Below are positions 24,608 to 34,305 of a stretch of 64,000 nucleotides of DNA, in pieces. Source of the stretch: Ferruginibacter lapsinanis. GTDB lineage: Bacteria > Bacteroidota > Bacteroidia > Chitinophagales > Chitinophagaceae. The position numbers and the translations under genes were made by a program. The stretch covers positions 1,786,501-1,850,500 of the forward strand of contig NZ_CP086063.1 in NCBI RefSeq assembly GCF_020783315.1, in the 5' to 3' direction. The notes below the pieces were generated by a model. It did no database searches. It saw nothing but the letters and a program-made list of their open reading frames with translations, and was not told the DNA's origin. How positions within the stretch are numbered: position 1 is the stretch's first letter; each line of letters begins with the position of its first letter.

Positions 24608-25303
24608 ATGATGGATTTTATTTTGTTGGCTTTTAACTGGCATCAATTATTGCAACCGCAATGGTATATTGAGAATGGCGGCTTGTGGTTATTGTTGTTC
24701 ATCGTTTTTGCGGAAACGGGTTTGTTTGTTGGTTTCTTTTTGCCCGGAGATTCGCTGCTGTTTGTGGCGGGTATCTTAAGTACTTCTTTGGTGAATTCTG
24801 TTTCTTTAAATACCGGCAATGATTTTTTTAATTTACTGATCATTAGTGCGCTTTGTATCATAGCCGGAATTTTAGGAAATACGGTGGGATATATTTTTGG
24901 CAGAAAGATCGGTCCTGCGATGTATAACTGGCGAGACAGATTTTTGTTCAAGAAAAAATACCTGTACCAGGCACATGAGTTTTATGAAAAGCATGGCGGC
25001 GGTGCCATTGTAATGGCAAGGTTTTTACCTATTGTACGGACTTTTGCGCCGATCGTTGCCGGTATTGTAGGTATGGATAAAAAGAAATTCGGTTTCTTTA
25101 ATGTCATCGGCTGCGTAGCATGGGTAGTAACGATGCTTTTTGCTGGCCATTACTTAAATACTTTTTGCAAAAGTCAATTTAATTTTGATCTGGAAAAACA
25201 TTTAGAAGTAATTGTAATAGGTATAGTTGTAGTAACGACAGCTCCTGTTGCTTTTAAATTGTTTTTTGTAAAGAAAAAAAAACCTGATAATACTTCTGTA
25301 TAA
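24608..25303 (+). CDS. DedA-family membrane protein
   Basis: 231 residues. Motifs: ETGLFVGFFLPGDSLLFVAG in the first membrane segment and HGGGAIVMARFLPIVRTFAPIVAGIVGM with the conserved arginine. These define the DedA (SNARE-associated) family, undecaprenyl-phosphate or phospholipid flippases that help recycle lipid carriers. The start could be either of two tandem ATGs (24608 or 24611). Second gene of a transport operon, 23 bp after the symporter and 9 bp before the MFS gene. Confidence 0.9.
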   Translation: MMDFILLAFNWHQLLQPQWYIENGGLWLLLFIVFAETGLFVGFFLPGDSLLFVAGILSTSLVNSVSLNTGNDFFNLLIISALCIIAGILGNTVGYIFGRKIGPAMYNWRDRFLFKKKYLYQAHEFYEKHGGGAIVMARFLPIVRTFAPIVAGIVGMDKKKFGFFNVIGCVAWVVTMLFAGHYLNTFCKSQFNFDLEKHLEVIVIGIVVVTTAPVAFKLFFVKKKKPDNTSV

Positions 25304-25312
25304 TTTGTTGCA

Positions 25313-26536
25313 ATGCAAAACAAGAATTCTTCGATCTTCAATATTGCCGTATTAGTAGCTGCACTTGGTTACTTTGTAGATATTTATGATCTGCTGGCAT
25401 TTAGTATACTTCGTCAACCTAGCTTGGCTAGTTTCGGTTTGAGTGCCGATGAGATAGACAGCAAGGGTTTGTTTATTATTAATATTCAGATGATCGGTTT
25501 GCTTATCGGTGGAATCTTGTGGGGTGTGTTGGGAGATAAAAAAGGCAGATTGAGTGTGTTATTCGGTTCCATACTTTTATATTCTTTAGCAAATATTGCC
25601 AATGGTTTTGTACAAACGGTGCCGCAATATGCCTGGTGTCGTTTTATCGGAGGTGTTGGTTTGGCCGGAGAGTTAGGTGCAGGAATTACTTTAGTGGCAG
25701 AATTATTACCTAAAGATAAAAGAGGAGTTGGCACTTCACTGGTGGCCGGCATTGGGTTGAGTGGTGCAGTGCTGGCATTTGTTTTCAAGCAATTGTTCGA
25801 TTGGCGTATCTGTTATTTTATTGGTGGAGGATTGGGGTTATTATTGTTGATCCTTCGTATATCTGTCGCCGAAAGTGGTATGTTCAATGAGGTAAAAAAT
25901 ACGTCGGTACAAAAAGGGAACTTCTTGATGCTGTTTACCAATAAAGAGCGGTTTAAAAAATATATGCTCTGCATTTTGATCGGGTTACCCACATGGTTTG
26001 TGATCGGGATTTTAGTAAGCTTCTCTAATAAATTTGCTGCTAATTTTAATATTAAAGATAAAATTGATAGTGGTAAGTCGGTGATGTATGCTTATGTTGC
26101 TATTTCTATTGGAGATATTTTAGTGGGCCTGCTGAGTCAGTATTTAAAAAGCAGAAAAAAAGCATTGTATATTTTCTATTCACTTTCTATTATAGCAATA
26201 TTTATTTTCTTTACTCAATTGTATAATTCTACCGCAGCCAATTTGTATTGGGTATGTGCCATGCTTGGTTTTGCTACCGGCTTTTGGGCCATATTTGTTA
26301 CCATGGCGGCAGAGCAATTTGGTACTAATCTGAGGGCTACCGTTGCTACTACTGTTCCTAATATGGTTAGAGGATCACTCGTTCTTACCACCATTCTTTT
26401 TACCGGTTTGCAAACCAGTATGAGTTATGTACAGGCAGGAATGGTGACCGGTGCTATCGTGATGACGATAGCGATCGTTGCAGCCATCTTTACTAAAGAA
26501 ACATTTGGTAAGGATCTGAATTATGTTGAAGAATAA
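25313..26536 (+). CDS. MFS transporter
   Basis: 407 residues, twelve predicted membrane helices. MFS motif A appears as GVLGDKKGRLSVL after helix 2. A glycine-rich segment (FIGGVGLAGELGAGITLVAELLPKDKRG) spans helices 4-5, reminiscent of sugar/organic-acid-type MFS carriers of the AAHS/SP branch. The substrate is unknown. It follows dedA closely and ends the run; the next gene starts 82 bp later. Confidence 0.85.
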   Translation: MQNKNSSIFNIAVLVAALGYFVDIYDLLAFSILRQPSLASFGLSADEIDSKGLFIINIQMIGLLIGGILWGVLGDKKGRLSVLFGSILLYSLANIANGFVQTVPQYAWCRFIGGVGLAGELGAGITLVAELLPKDKRGVGTSLVAGIGLSGAVLAFVFKQLFDWRICYFIGGGLGLLLLILRISVAESGMFNEVKNTSVQKGNFLMLFTNKERFKKYMLCILIGLPTWFVIGILVSFSNKFAANFNIKDKIDSGKSVMYAYVAISIGDILVGLLSQYLKSRKKALYIFYSLSIIAIFIFFTQLYNSTAANLYWVCAMLGFATGFWAIFVTMAAEQFGTNLRATVATTVPNMVRGSLVLTTILFTGLQTSMSYVQAGMVTGAIVMTIAIVAAIFTKETFGKDLNYVEE

Positions 26537-26618
26537 GACAATGTTAAGACTATTGTAAAATACCCTGCCATTGGGAAATAAGAATAATATTTGCATTGGT
26601 GAATCATAATCTTATTCA

Positions 26619-27200
26619 ATGATGTACAAATACTTATTCGGTTTGTTTTTTCTTTTTATTTCTTCTGCAATTTCAGCCCAACAGATCTCGGTGGAAGTGA
26701 AGTACGTGCCGGCAGATCCTGCAGATAATTTACTTATACCATATAAGCCAGGCAAAAAACTAAGGTGGGCAGATTTCCAGGGGATACCTACCGATACGGC
26801 TAATACATCCGCCATCACTTCTTCCGGGCTGGGATATAAATTCAAACTGCATCGTACAGAAGAACTGGCGACATTTACGTTTACAGTTAATTGTACTTTC
26901 TCCAAACTTAAATCGTGGGTAGAGCCGGGGAGTACTAACGATTATGTATTAAATCATGAGCAACGACATTTTGATATCAGTTACATCAATACATTTTTGT
27001 TTATACAAAAATTAAGAACAACCACTTTTTCTTTAAACAATTATCGCAATGAAATCCAACAGATATATAATGATGTATCGTATGCGTTAAATAATATGCA
27101 GCGTAGTTATGATATCGAAACAAAGAATGGAATTGATAAAGAAAAACAGGCAGAGTGGAATAAAAAAATTGATAAAGAACTGGCTACTGTTGTTTTATAA
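26619..27200 (+). CDS. Secreted DUF922-like putative zinc peptidase
   Basis: 193 residues. An N-terminal signal peptide (MMYKYLFGLFFLFISSAISAQQ) precedes a domain with KKLRWADFQG (46-55) and the metal-type motif NHEQRHFDI, in which H113, E114 and H117 form an HExxH site. This is the layout of DUF922, proposed to be a metalloprotease family. No activity is known for this protein. The C-terminus is helical and charged (NGIDKEKQAEWNKKIDKELATVVL). It lies alone before recG. Confidence 0.75.
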   Translation: MMYKYLFGLFFLFISSAISAQQISVEVKYVPADPADNLLIPYKPGKKLRWADFQGIPTDTANTSAITSSGLGYKFKLHRTEELATFTFTVNCTFSKLKSWVEPGSTNDYVLNHEQRHFDISYINTFLFIQKLRTTTFSLNNYRNEIQQIYNDVSYALNNMQRSYDIETKNGIDKEKQAEWNKKIDKELATVVL

Positions 27201-27277
27201 TAATATACCACAATAACCCTGTTATATAGTGTTATTTCTGCTGGTTAGAATGACGGCAATAGCTGCTTCAAATAAAA

Positions 27278-27285
27278 TATCTTTG
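27278..27285 (+). promoter_or_regulatory. -7 box of recG
   Basis: TATCTTTG, an exact TAnnTTTG match. It places the transcription start about 27291-27293, nearly at the non-standard start region discussed for recG. Confidence 0.5.
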
Positions 27286-27293
27286 TAAAAAGA

Positions 27294-29411
27294 ATTACTA
27301 TCTCATCTTCTCAAAACATATTATTTAGTCCGATAGAGTATTTAAAGGGTGTGGGTCCTTTAAGGGGAGATATGCTTAAGAAAGAGCTGAACATCTTTAC
27401 GTATAAAGACTTGTTGGAACATTATCCGTTAAGACATCTGGATAAAACAAAGGTAGACAAGATACGCTCAATCAATTTTAATGCAGACTATGTGCAGGTT
27501 GCCGGAAAGTTAATGCATTTTGATATTGTGGGAGAAAAGAGAAGCAAACGTTTGGTGGCGTATTTACAGGATGATACCGGCGAAATAGAACTGACATGGT
27601 TTCAGGGGATTAACTGGGTCACCAAAACCTTGCATACAGGACATCATTACCTGGTGTTTGGTAAGGTGGGCTCATTTATGGGTAAAATACAGATTGTGCA
27701 TCCCGAGATAGAGCCTTACACAGAAGAAAAGGCAGGAGGGAAAAAATTCCTGGAGCCTATCTATCCATCTACAGAAAAATTAAAAGTGAGGGGACTGAAT
27801 GGAAGAATGCTTGCGAAATTAACGTATGCGTTATTGCAACAATTATCTCCAAAAGACCTGCCCGAGAATCTGCCCGAAAGTATCATTAAACAATATCGTT
27901 TTATCAGTCGCTGGGAAGCCAATTGTCATATCCATTTTCCTGCAACAGAAGAAATGTATAAACATGCTGTACGCAGATTAAAATTTGAGGAACTGTTTTT
28001 TGCCCAGGTAAGATTAGGATTGATACGCAGTACCCGGCATCGTTTCAGTAAAGGATGGATCTTTGATAAAGTAGGTGATTTTTTCAATACTTTTTACAAC
28101 GAATTTCTTCCTTTTGAATTGACCAATGCCCAGAAGAGGGTGCTGAAAGAAATACGAAAAGATGCAGGCAGCGGCAAACAAATGAACCGACTCTTACAGG
28201 GGGATGTGGGAAGTGGGAAAACCATTGTGGCTTTATTGAGTATGTTGATTGCGGCAGATAATAATTTTCAGAGTGTACTGATGGCGCCTACAGAAATTCT
28301 TGCTCAGCAGCACTTTAATGGAATTACAGCGGTGTTAGGAACAATGAATATTGAAGTGAGGTTATTGACAGGGTCTACTAAAACCAAAGAGCGTAAAGAA
28401 ATACTGACAAAATGTGAAGATGGCTCTTTGCATATTTTAATTGGTACACATGCGGTGATAGAAGATAAAGTACAGTTTAAAAATCTTGGGTTTGCGGTGA
28501 TAGATGAACAACATAAATTCGGAGTGGCACAAAGAGCTAAACTTTGGAAAAAGAATTCGCTACCCCCGCATATCCTGGTAATGACGGCAACGCCTATACC
28601 AAGAACACTTGCACTAACTGCCTACGGAGATCTGGATTACAGTGTAATTGATGAATTGCCGCCGGGCAGACAACCAATTAATACCATCCATCGTTTTGAA
28701 AGCAAGCGGCCGCAGGTAATGGATTTCTTGCGGCAGGAAATAGAAAAAGGAAGACAGGCGTATGTGGTGTATCCGTTAATTGAAGAATCTTCTAAAGTGG
28801 ATTACGAAAACCTGATGAAAGGTTTTGAAGAAGTGAAGTCGTTTTTTCCTGAACCAAAATTCTGGATCAGTATGGTACACGGAAAACAACCGGCAGAACA
28901 AAAAGAAGTAAACATGAAACGTTTTGTTACAGGAGATACGAATATTATGGTGAGTACTACCGTAATTGAGGTGGGAGTAAATGTTCCGAATGCATCTGTA
29001 ATGGTAATTGAAAGTGCAGAAAAATTTGGTTTATCGCAACTGCATCAGCTTCGTGGACGGGTAGGAAGAGGGGCTGAGAAAAGTTTTTGCATTTTATTAA
29101 CAGGCAACAAATTGTCTGCAGAAGCGAAAGAAAGATTGAAAATACTTTGCGCTACTAATGATGGTTTTGCTGTTGCTGAGAAGGATCTGGAGATACGGGG
29201 GCCGGGAGATATAGAAGGGACAAGGCAAAGCGGTGATTTAAACTTTAAGATAGCGAATATAGTCCAAGACCGAATTATGCTGGAAGCAGCTAAAGAGGCA
29301 GCCAATGTGATCGTTGAAAATGACCCTGAATTTACAATGGCTGAAAATTTGCCTGTAAAGGAATATTTGCAATGGCAAAAGGGTAAAACAATCTGGAGTA
29401 AAATATCGTAA
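27294..29411 (+). CDS. recG: ATP-dependent DNA helicase RecG
   Basis: RecG remodels stalled replication forks and Holliday junctions. Helicase motifs: Walker A LLQGDVGSGKT, motif II as DEQH, MTATPIPRTL (motif III), and STTVIEVGVNVPNASVMVIESAEKFGLSQLHQLRGRVGRG for motifs V-VI. The N-terminal wedge opens with PIEYLKGVGPLRGDMLKKELNIFTY, the normal RecG beginning. The only standard start in frame is GTG 27351, inside this motif (the V of KGVG). The conserved frame stays open upstream with no ATG, GTG or TTG. An ATT at 27294, just after the -7 box, is the best upstream start, and I extend the gene to it with caution. Length from GTG is 686 residues. Confidence 0.93.
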   Translation: MTISSSQNILFSPIEYLKGVGPLRGDMLKKELNIFTYKDLLEHYPLRHLDKTKVDKIRSINFNADYVQVAGKLMHFDIVGEKRSKRLVAYLQDDTGEIELTWFQGINWVTKTLHTGHHYLVFGKVGSFMGKIQIVHPEIEPYTEEKAGGKKFLEPIYPSTEKLKVRGLNGRMLAKLTYALLQQLSPKDLPENLPESIIKQYRFISRWEANCHIHFPATEEMYKHAVRRLKFEELFFAQVRLGLIRSTRHRFSKGWIFDKVGDFFNTFYNEFLPFELTNAQKRVLKEIRKDAGSGKQMNRLLQGDVGSGKTIVALLSMLIAADNNFQSVLMAPTEILAQQHFNGITAVLGTMNIEVRLLTGSTKTKERKEILTKCEDGSLHILIGTHAVIEDKVQFKNLGFAVIDEQHKFGVAQRAKLWKKNSLPPHILVMTATPIPRTLALTAYGDLDYSVIDELPPGRQPINTIHRFESKRPQVMDFLRQEIEKGRQAYVVYPLIEESSKVDYENLMKGFEEVKSFFPEPKFWISMVHGKQPAEQKEVNMKRFVTGDTNIMVSTTVIEVGVNVPNASVMVIESAEKFGLSQLHQLRGRVGRGAEKSFCILLTGNKLSAEAKERLKILCATNDGFAVAEKDLEIRGPGDIEGTRQSGDLNFKIANIVQDRIMLEAAKEAANVIVENDPEFTMAENLPVKEYLQWQKGKTIWSKIS

Positions 29412-29496
29412 ATTGAAGAGCTTTATCCGGGTTTAAATGAATGAGAACATTCCGGTAGTATGTTTTGTTAAGATAATTTGAGCCGTTAAAATATTT

Positions 29497-32400
29497 ATGT
29501 TGAGAAAAATATCCATATCTGTATTGCTGATCGCTTCAATTTTTTTTGTGGTTACATCTGCTCATGCTCAACTTTCGTTCATAGAAAATAAAGGTCAGTG
29601 GAATAGCAGAATAAACTTTAAATCCGACATACAGTCGGGTGCTTTTTTTCTTGAAAAGAATGGTTTTACTGTTTCGCTGCATCATCCTGATGATCTGCAA
29701 AAATTCTCCGAGCAGATACATGGTCATAGCCATAACAAAAGTAAAATTGACAACAGAAGCGACAAAGAAAGTGATAAAGAAGAAGTGGTAAAAATGGATC
29801 AACCCATTACCATTCGTTCACATGCATATAAAGTCAATTTTGTTGGTGCTTCCAATAATGTTCAGGTACTGCCTGAAAAAATATTACCTACTTATAACAA
29901 TTACTTTATCGGGAATGATAAAAGTAAATGGCAGGGAGATTGCAAAATTTACCAGGCAGTATTGTATAAGAATATCTATCCTAATATTGATGTACGCTAT
30001 TATACAGATGGCACAACGTTAAAATATGATATCATTGTTAATCCGGGTGGCCGGATTAATGATATTGTTATGCAATATGAAGGAGCAGATCAACTTAGTA
30101 TTAAAAATGAAGAATTGTTGGTGCAGACATCGGTGGGAGAAATAAAGGAATTATATCCTTATACTTATCAATTACATAATAACGAAAAGCAGGTACTGAA
30201 GTGCAGCTATCAATTAAAGAAAAATCGTATCAAATTTAAAGTGAGAGATTATTCTCCTGATGCAACTATTGTCATCGATCCTACATTAATTTTCAGCACA
30301 TTCACCGGAAGCACTGCTGATAATTGGGGGTATACTGCAACCCCTGGGCCCGATGGGACTATGTTTGCTGCTGGTATTGCTTTTGATTTTGGTTTTCCTG
30401 TTTCTCCGGGAGCTTATCAAATGAACTTTAAATATGGTGTAGATGAAGATGGCAATGGACCGTATGATATTGCGATCATTAAGTTGTCTTCTAATGGCGC
30501 TAACAGATTATATGGCACTTATCTGGGAGGTGACGGTAATGAACAGCCGCATAGTATGATATGTGATGCCCAAGGTAATTTGGTTGTAGCCGGTCGATCC
30601 AATTCTAACGGCAGGGTGCCATACCCTACAACTATTCCTTTTATTGGAACCCAGGGAGGGTATGATATAGTAGTGTCTAAATTTAATGCGACAGGAACAT
30701 TATTGACAGGGTCAATAAGAATTGGCGGAAGAGGAGACGATGGCGTGAATATAAAACCTAAATATGTTTCATTGGCGGGGATCACTCCTAATGGTCAGAC
30801 TGATGGCGCATTTGAAACACGTAGAAATTATGGTGATGATGCCCGTTCTGAAGTAATACTGAATGCTAGTGGTGATATATTATTAGTGTCATGTACACAG
30901 TCGCCCGATTTTCCCATAGTTGGTTCAGCTTTTCAAAATACTTTTGGAGGTGGACGACAAGATGGTTTATTCTTAAAATTTACATCAGAATTAACGGCAC
31001 TACAATCCAGTTCTTTCTTTGGTGGTAGTGGAAGTGATGCTTGTTTTGTTTTATCTGCTAATCCGTTAAATGGGGATATCTATGTAGGAGGGGCTACAAC
31101 CAGTAATAATTTACCTGGTGATAAAACAAGTGTGATTGCAGGGAATTATCAGGGAGGTGCAACCGATGGTTTTGTGTTTCGATTAAATCCTGCCGGCAAT
31201 TCGCTTATTAAAACAACTTATCTGGGCACTAACGGTAATGATATGCTCTACGGAGTTCAATTTGATAAATTCGGGTTTCCATATATCATGGGTACCACTA
31301 CCGGAAACTGGCCTGTTAAGAATGCATTATTTAGCAGCAACGGAGGTAAGCAATTTATCAGTAAGCTGGAACCCGATCTTTCGGCATTTGTTTATTCTAC
31401 TGTTTTTGGAACCAATGTACCTGTTCCCAATATTTCACCTATTGCTTTTTTAGTAGATCGGTGTCAGAATGTATATGTGTCTGGTTGGGGCGGGGGTATC
31501 AGTAATAGTAAACTATATCCTTCTGCAGGAACAAGAGGTTTACCCATTACTCCGGATGCAATTAAGTCAACTACAGATGGAGATGATTTTTATTTCTTTG
31601 TATTGGAAAAAAATGCCAATAGCCAGTTGTTCGGAAGTTTCTTCGGGCAAACGGGCGGAGAACTTGGCGACCACGTAGATGGAGGTACAAGCAGGTTTGA
31701 TGCTAACGGAATTATTTACCAGGCATTGTGTGCAAACTGTGGCGGTCCGAGAAACCTGGGTTTTTTCCCAACGTCTCCAGGGGCATGGGCAAGAACAAAT
31801 GGTTCTGGAAGTTGTAATGAAGCCGCGGTAAAAATTGAAATGAATTTTTCGGGTATTGCGTCTTCTGTACAGGTGTCAATAGATGGTGTGCCGAATGATA
31901 CTGCCGGTTGTGCACCACTTACCATAACATTTACAGATACCATTGCTAAAGCAAAAAAATATATCTGGAATTTTGGCGATGGGTCTGCAAACGTAACAAC
32001 TACGGTTGCTACAGTAGATCATTTATATATGGCATCTGGATATTATAATATCATGCTGGTAGGTATTGATTCTTCTAAATGTAATATTGCTGATACAGCT
32101 TATGCAAGAGTTAAAGTAGGAACCAATGAGGTTTTTCCTTCTTTCACTGCTACTAAATTGACGCCTTGTACTAATTTAAGTTTTGAGTTCACCAATACAA
32201 CTACTTCTATTTTTGGAGGAGAAAGAACTGTCAAATATATCTGGGATTATGGTGATGGTAGTAAATTGGATACAGTAGCATACAGCCCAAATACTACACA
32301 TACCTATGCGTCGGTTGGAACATATGATGTGAAATTGTCTGTAATAGATTCTATCTTTTGTAATACACCACAAAGTTTTTCAAAGACCATTCGATTGGCA

Positions 32401-33165
32401 AGTATTGTAAAAGCTGATTTTAGTACCCCGGCAAAAGGATGTGCTCCATATACTGCTCAATTTGTAAATAAGTCTTTGGGAGGCACTGATTTTATCTGGG
32501 ATTTCGGTGATGGAAGCCCTGTATCTACAGACGTAACACCAACACATTTATATACCAGGGCAGGTAATTTCACCGTTCGCTTAATTGCCATTGATCTATT
32601 TACCTGCAATCAACGAGATACCATGACAGTTGATATTGAAATATTCAGTATGCCAACAGCGAATTTTAGTTTTACTCCTGTAACGGCGAAGGTAAATACC
32701 CCCACACAATTTATTAACTCCTCATTGAATGCTGTTAGTTATTTATGGAATTTTGGTGATGGGGATAGCTCGATAACAGCTAATCCTCTACATCAGTTTA
32801 ATGCAACAGATACATTTAATGTTTGTTTAATGGCTAAAAACGAAGCCGGTTGTATAGATACACTTTGTCAGGCTGTGGAAGCAATTGTAGAGCCATTGAT
32901 CGATGTGCCAAATGCATTTACCCCTAACAGTAATGATATCAATAGTGTGATAAGAGTGGCAGGGTTTGGTGTTGTTAAGATGACCTGGAATATATACAAT
33001 CGTTGGGGGCAATTATTGTTTACATCAACAAGTCCGAAGATAGGTTGGAATGGAGAGTATAAAAATAAGCCGCAGCCTATGGATGTATATGTATATACAT
33101 TAGAAGCGGTTTTATCTGATGGGAAAAAAGTAAAGAAAACAGGGGATATATCTTTGTTAAGATAG
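29497..33165 (+). CDS. PKD-domain protein with type B T9SS sorting domain (gliding-associated)
   Basis: 1222 residues. A signal peptide (MLRKISISVLLIASIFFVV, cut after SAHAQ) precedes LSFIENKGQWNSRINFK, the typical opening of large Bacteroidota surface proteins. Residues about 270-760 hold repeats such as TYLGGDGNEQPHSM, SSFFGGSGSDACF and TTYLGTNGNDMLY, likely a beta-propeller. Four PKD domains follow (near residues 803, 890, 981 and 1060; WNFGDGS or WDFGDGS cores). The C-terminus (about 1134-1222, DVPNAFTPNSNDINS...WNGEYKNKPQP) is a gliding-motility-associated type B sorting domain, exported by the T9SS. A PorP/SprF gene follows 103 bp later, the usual partner. Confidence 0.9.
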   Translation: MLRKISISVLLIASIFFVVTSAHAQLSFIENKGQWNSRINFKSDIQSGAFFLEKNGFTVSLHHPDDLQKFSEQIHGHSHNKSKIDNRSDKESDKEEVVKMDQPITIRSHAYKVNFVGASNNVQVLPEKILPTYNNYFIGNDKSKWQGDCKIYQAVLYKNIYPNIDVRYYTDGTTLKYDIIVNPGGRINDIVMQYEGADQLSIKNEELLVQTSVGEIKELYPYTYQLHNNEKQVLKCSYQLKKNRIKFKVRDYSPDATIVIDPTLIFSTFTGSTADNWGYTATPGPDGTMFAAGIAFDFGFPVSPGAYQMNFKYGVDEDGNGPYDIAIIKLSSNGANRLYGTYLGGDGNEQPHSMICDAQGNLVVAGRSNSNGRVPYPTTIPFIGTQGGYDIVVSKFNATGTLLTGSIRIGGRGDDGVNIKPKYVSLAGITPNGQTDGAFETRRNYGDDARSEVILNASGDILLVSCTQSPDFPIVGSAFQNTFGGGRQDGLFLKFTSELTALQSSSFFGGSGSDACFVLSANPLNGDIYVGGATTSNNLPGDKTSVIAGNYQGGATDGFVFRLNPAGNSLIKTTYLGTNGNDMLYGVQFDKFGFPYIMGTTTGNWPVKNALFSSNGGKQFISKLEPDLSAFVYSTVFGTNVPVPNISPIAFLVDRCQNVYVSGWGGGISNSKLYPSAGTRGLPITPDAIKSTTDGDDFYFFVLEKNANSQLFGSFFGQTGGELGDHVDGGTSRFDANGIIYQALCANCGGPRNLGFFPTSPGAWARTNGSGSCNEAAVKIEMNFSGIASSVQVSIDGVPNDTAGCAPLTITFTDTIAKAKKYIWNFGDGSANVTTTVATVDHLYMASGYYNIMLVGIDSSKCNIADTAYARVKVGTNEVFPSFTATKLTPCTNLSFEFTNTTTSIFGGERTVKYIWDYGDGSKLDTVAYSPNTTHTYASVGTYDVKLSVIDSIFCNTPQSFSKTIRLASIVKADFSTPAKGCAPYTAQFVNKSLGGTDFIWDFGDGSPVSTDVTPTHLYTRAGNFTVRLIAIDLFTCNQRDTMTVDIEIFSMPTANFSFTPVTAKVNTPTQFINSSLNAVSYLWNFGDGDSSITANPLHQFNATDTFNVCLMAKNEAGCIDTLCQAVEAIVEPLIDVPNAFTPNSNDINSVIRVAGFGVVKMTWNIYNRWGQLLFTSTSPKIGWNGEYKNKPQPMDVYVYTLEAVLSDGKKVKKTGDISLLR

Positions 33166-33268
33166 ATCTATTTACGAATTATGATTTTGGATGTACGATT
33201 TTAAAAGAGATATTTAGATTGAGATGTTTAACGATAGACAAAAATATTATACTGTAAAATTAATTAAC

Positions 33269-34300
33269 ATGCCGTTTCTTTTGAAACGATTGCTACTAAT
33301 TAGTATTGCTTATTGTCTATTGCCTGTTGCTTTTGCTCAGGATCTGCATTTTTCTCAATTTTTTAATACGCCTTTAACTACTAACCCGGCTAATACAGGA
33401 TTCATTCCAGATGCCGATTACAGGATTGGCGCCCATTATAGAAGTCAATGGTCATCTATATTGACTGCTCCCTATAAAACGACCAGTATTTATGGAGATG
33501 CACAGATATTAAGGAATAAATTTGAGAACGGATGGATGGGAGTTGGTGGTGTGGTATTAAGTGACATTGCCGGAACAGGAAGTTTAAGATCTACAAAAGT
33601 ATATGGATCGGTTGCTTATCACCAGATGTTGGGAGATGCCAGTTTACTGAGTGCAGGATTTAACCTGGGGTGGGTTAACAAACGGATAGATCTTAGTAAG
33701 CTCACTTTTCCGAGCCAGTTCAATGGTAAGTTTTTTGATGGTTCCATTACTGCTAACTATCCAAATTTTGTAGCTACTAATGTTAGTTATTTTGACATGC
33801 AGGCAGGGTTGAATTATGCATATTTCCCTGATGAAAATACATACATCAATGCCGGCTATTCTATACATCATGTAAACAGGCCAACAGAAACCTTTTTTTC
33901 ATCCAATGGCGATAGCAGCAGAATTGCTATGCGTCATATTGGTTTTGTCAATGCTATCTTAAAACCAAATGACAGGGTGATCATTAATCCTAATGCCTAT
34001 TATACTATGCAGGCAAAAGCGTCAGAACTGGTGGTAGGGTTGAATGCCAATTATAATTTATCTGAAGCGGGAGAAAAACAACTGATAGCAGGAGTGTATT
34101 ATCGTGTAGGCGATGCTGTTATTCCGATGGTAGGCTTCGAAATAAAAAACATTCGTTTTACCTTTAGTTATGATGCGACAACCTCTGCATTGAAAAATTT
34201 CAATAATTTGCAGGGTGCATCAGAATTCAATGTAACCAAGAAAGGTTTTTATAGTGAATATAACGGTGATACCCGTAAAGTTTTATGCCCTAAATTTTAA
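33269..34300 (+). CDS. PorP/SprF-family T9SS outer-membrane protein
   Basis: Starting at the ATG of MPFLLKRLLLISIAYCLLP, which gives a clean signal peptide ending before QDLHFSQFF; an in-frame ATG at 33224 would add 15 unlikely residues. The mature protein begins DLHFSQFFNTPLTTNPANTGF, the hallmark of PorP/SprF. These 14-stranded outer-membrane proteins pair with type B T9SS cargo and anchor or help translocate it. About 343 residues. It directly follows a PKD/type-B cargo gene and precedes another outer-membrane barrel gene by 5 bp, so the three probably form one surface module. Confidence 0.9.
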   Translation: MPFLLKRLLLISIAYCLLPVAFAQDLHFSQFFNTPLTTNPANTGFIPDADYRIGAHYRSQWSSILTAPYKTTSIYGDAQILRNKFENGWMGVGGVVLSDIAGTGSLRSTKVYGSVAYHQMLGDASLLSAGFNLGWVNKRIDLSKLTFPSQFNGKFFDGSITANYPNFVATNVSYFDMQAGLNYAYFPDENTYINAGYSIHHVNRPTETFFSSNGDSSRIAMRHIGFVNAILKPNDRVIINPNAYYTMQAKASELVVGLNANYNLSEAGEKQLIAGVYYRVGDAVIPMVGFEIKNIRFTFSYDATTSALKNFNNLQGASEFNVTKKGFYSEYNGDTRKVLCPKF

Positions 34301-34305
34301 TAGCA

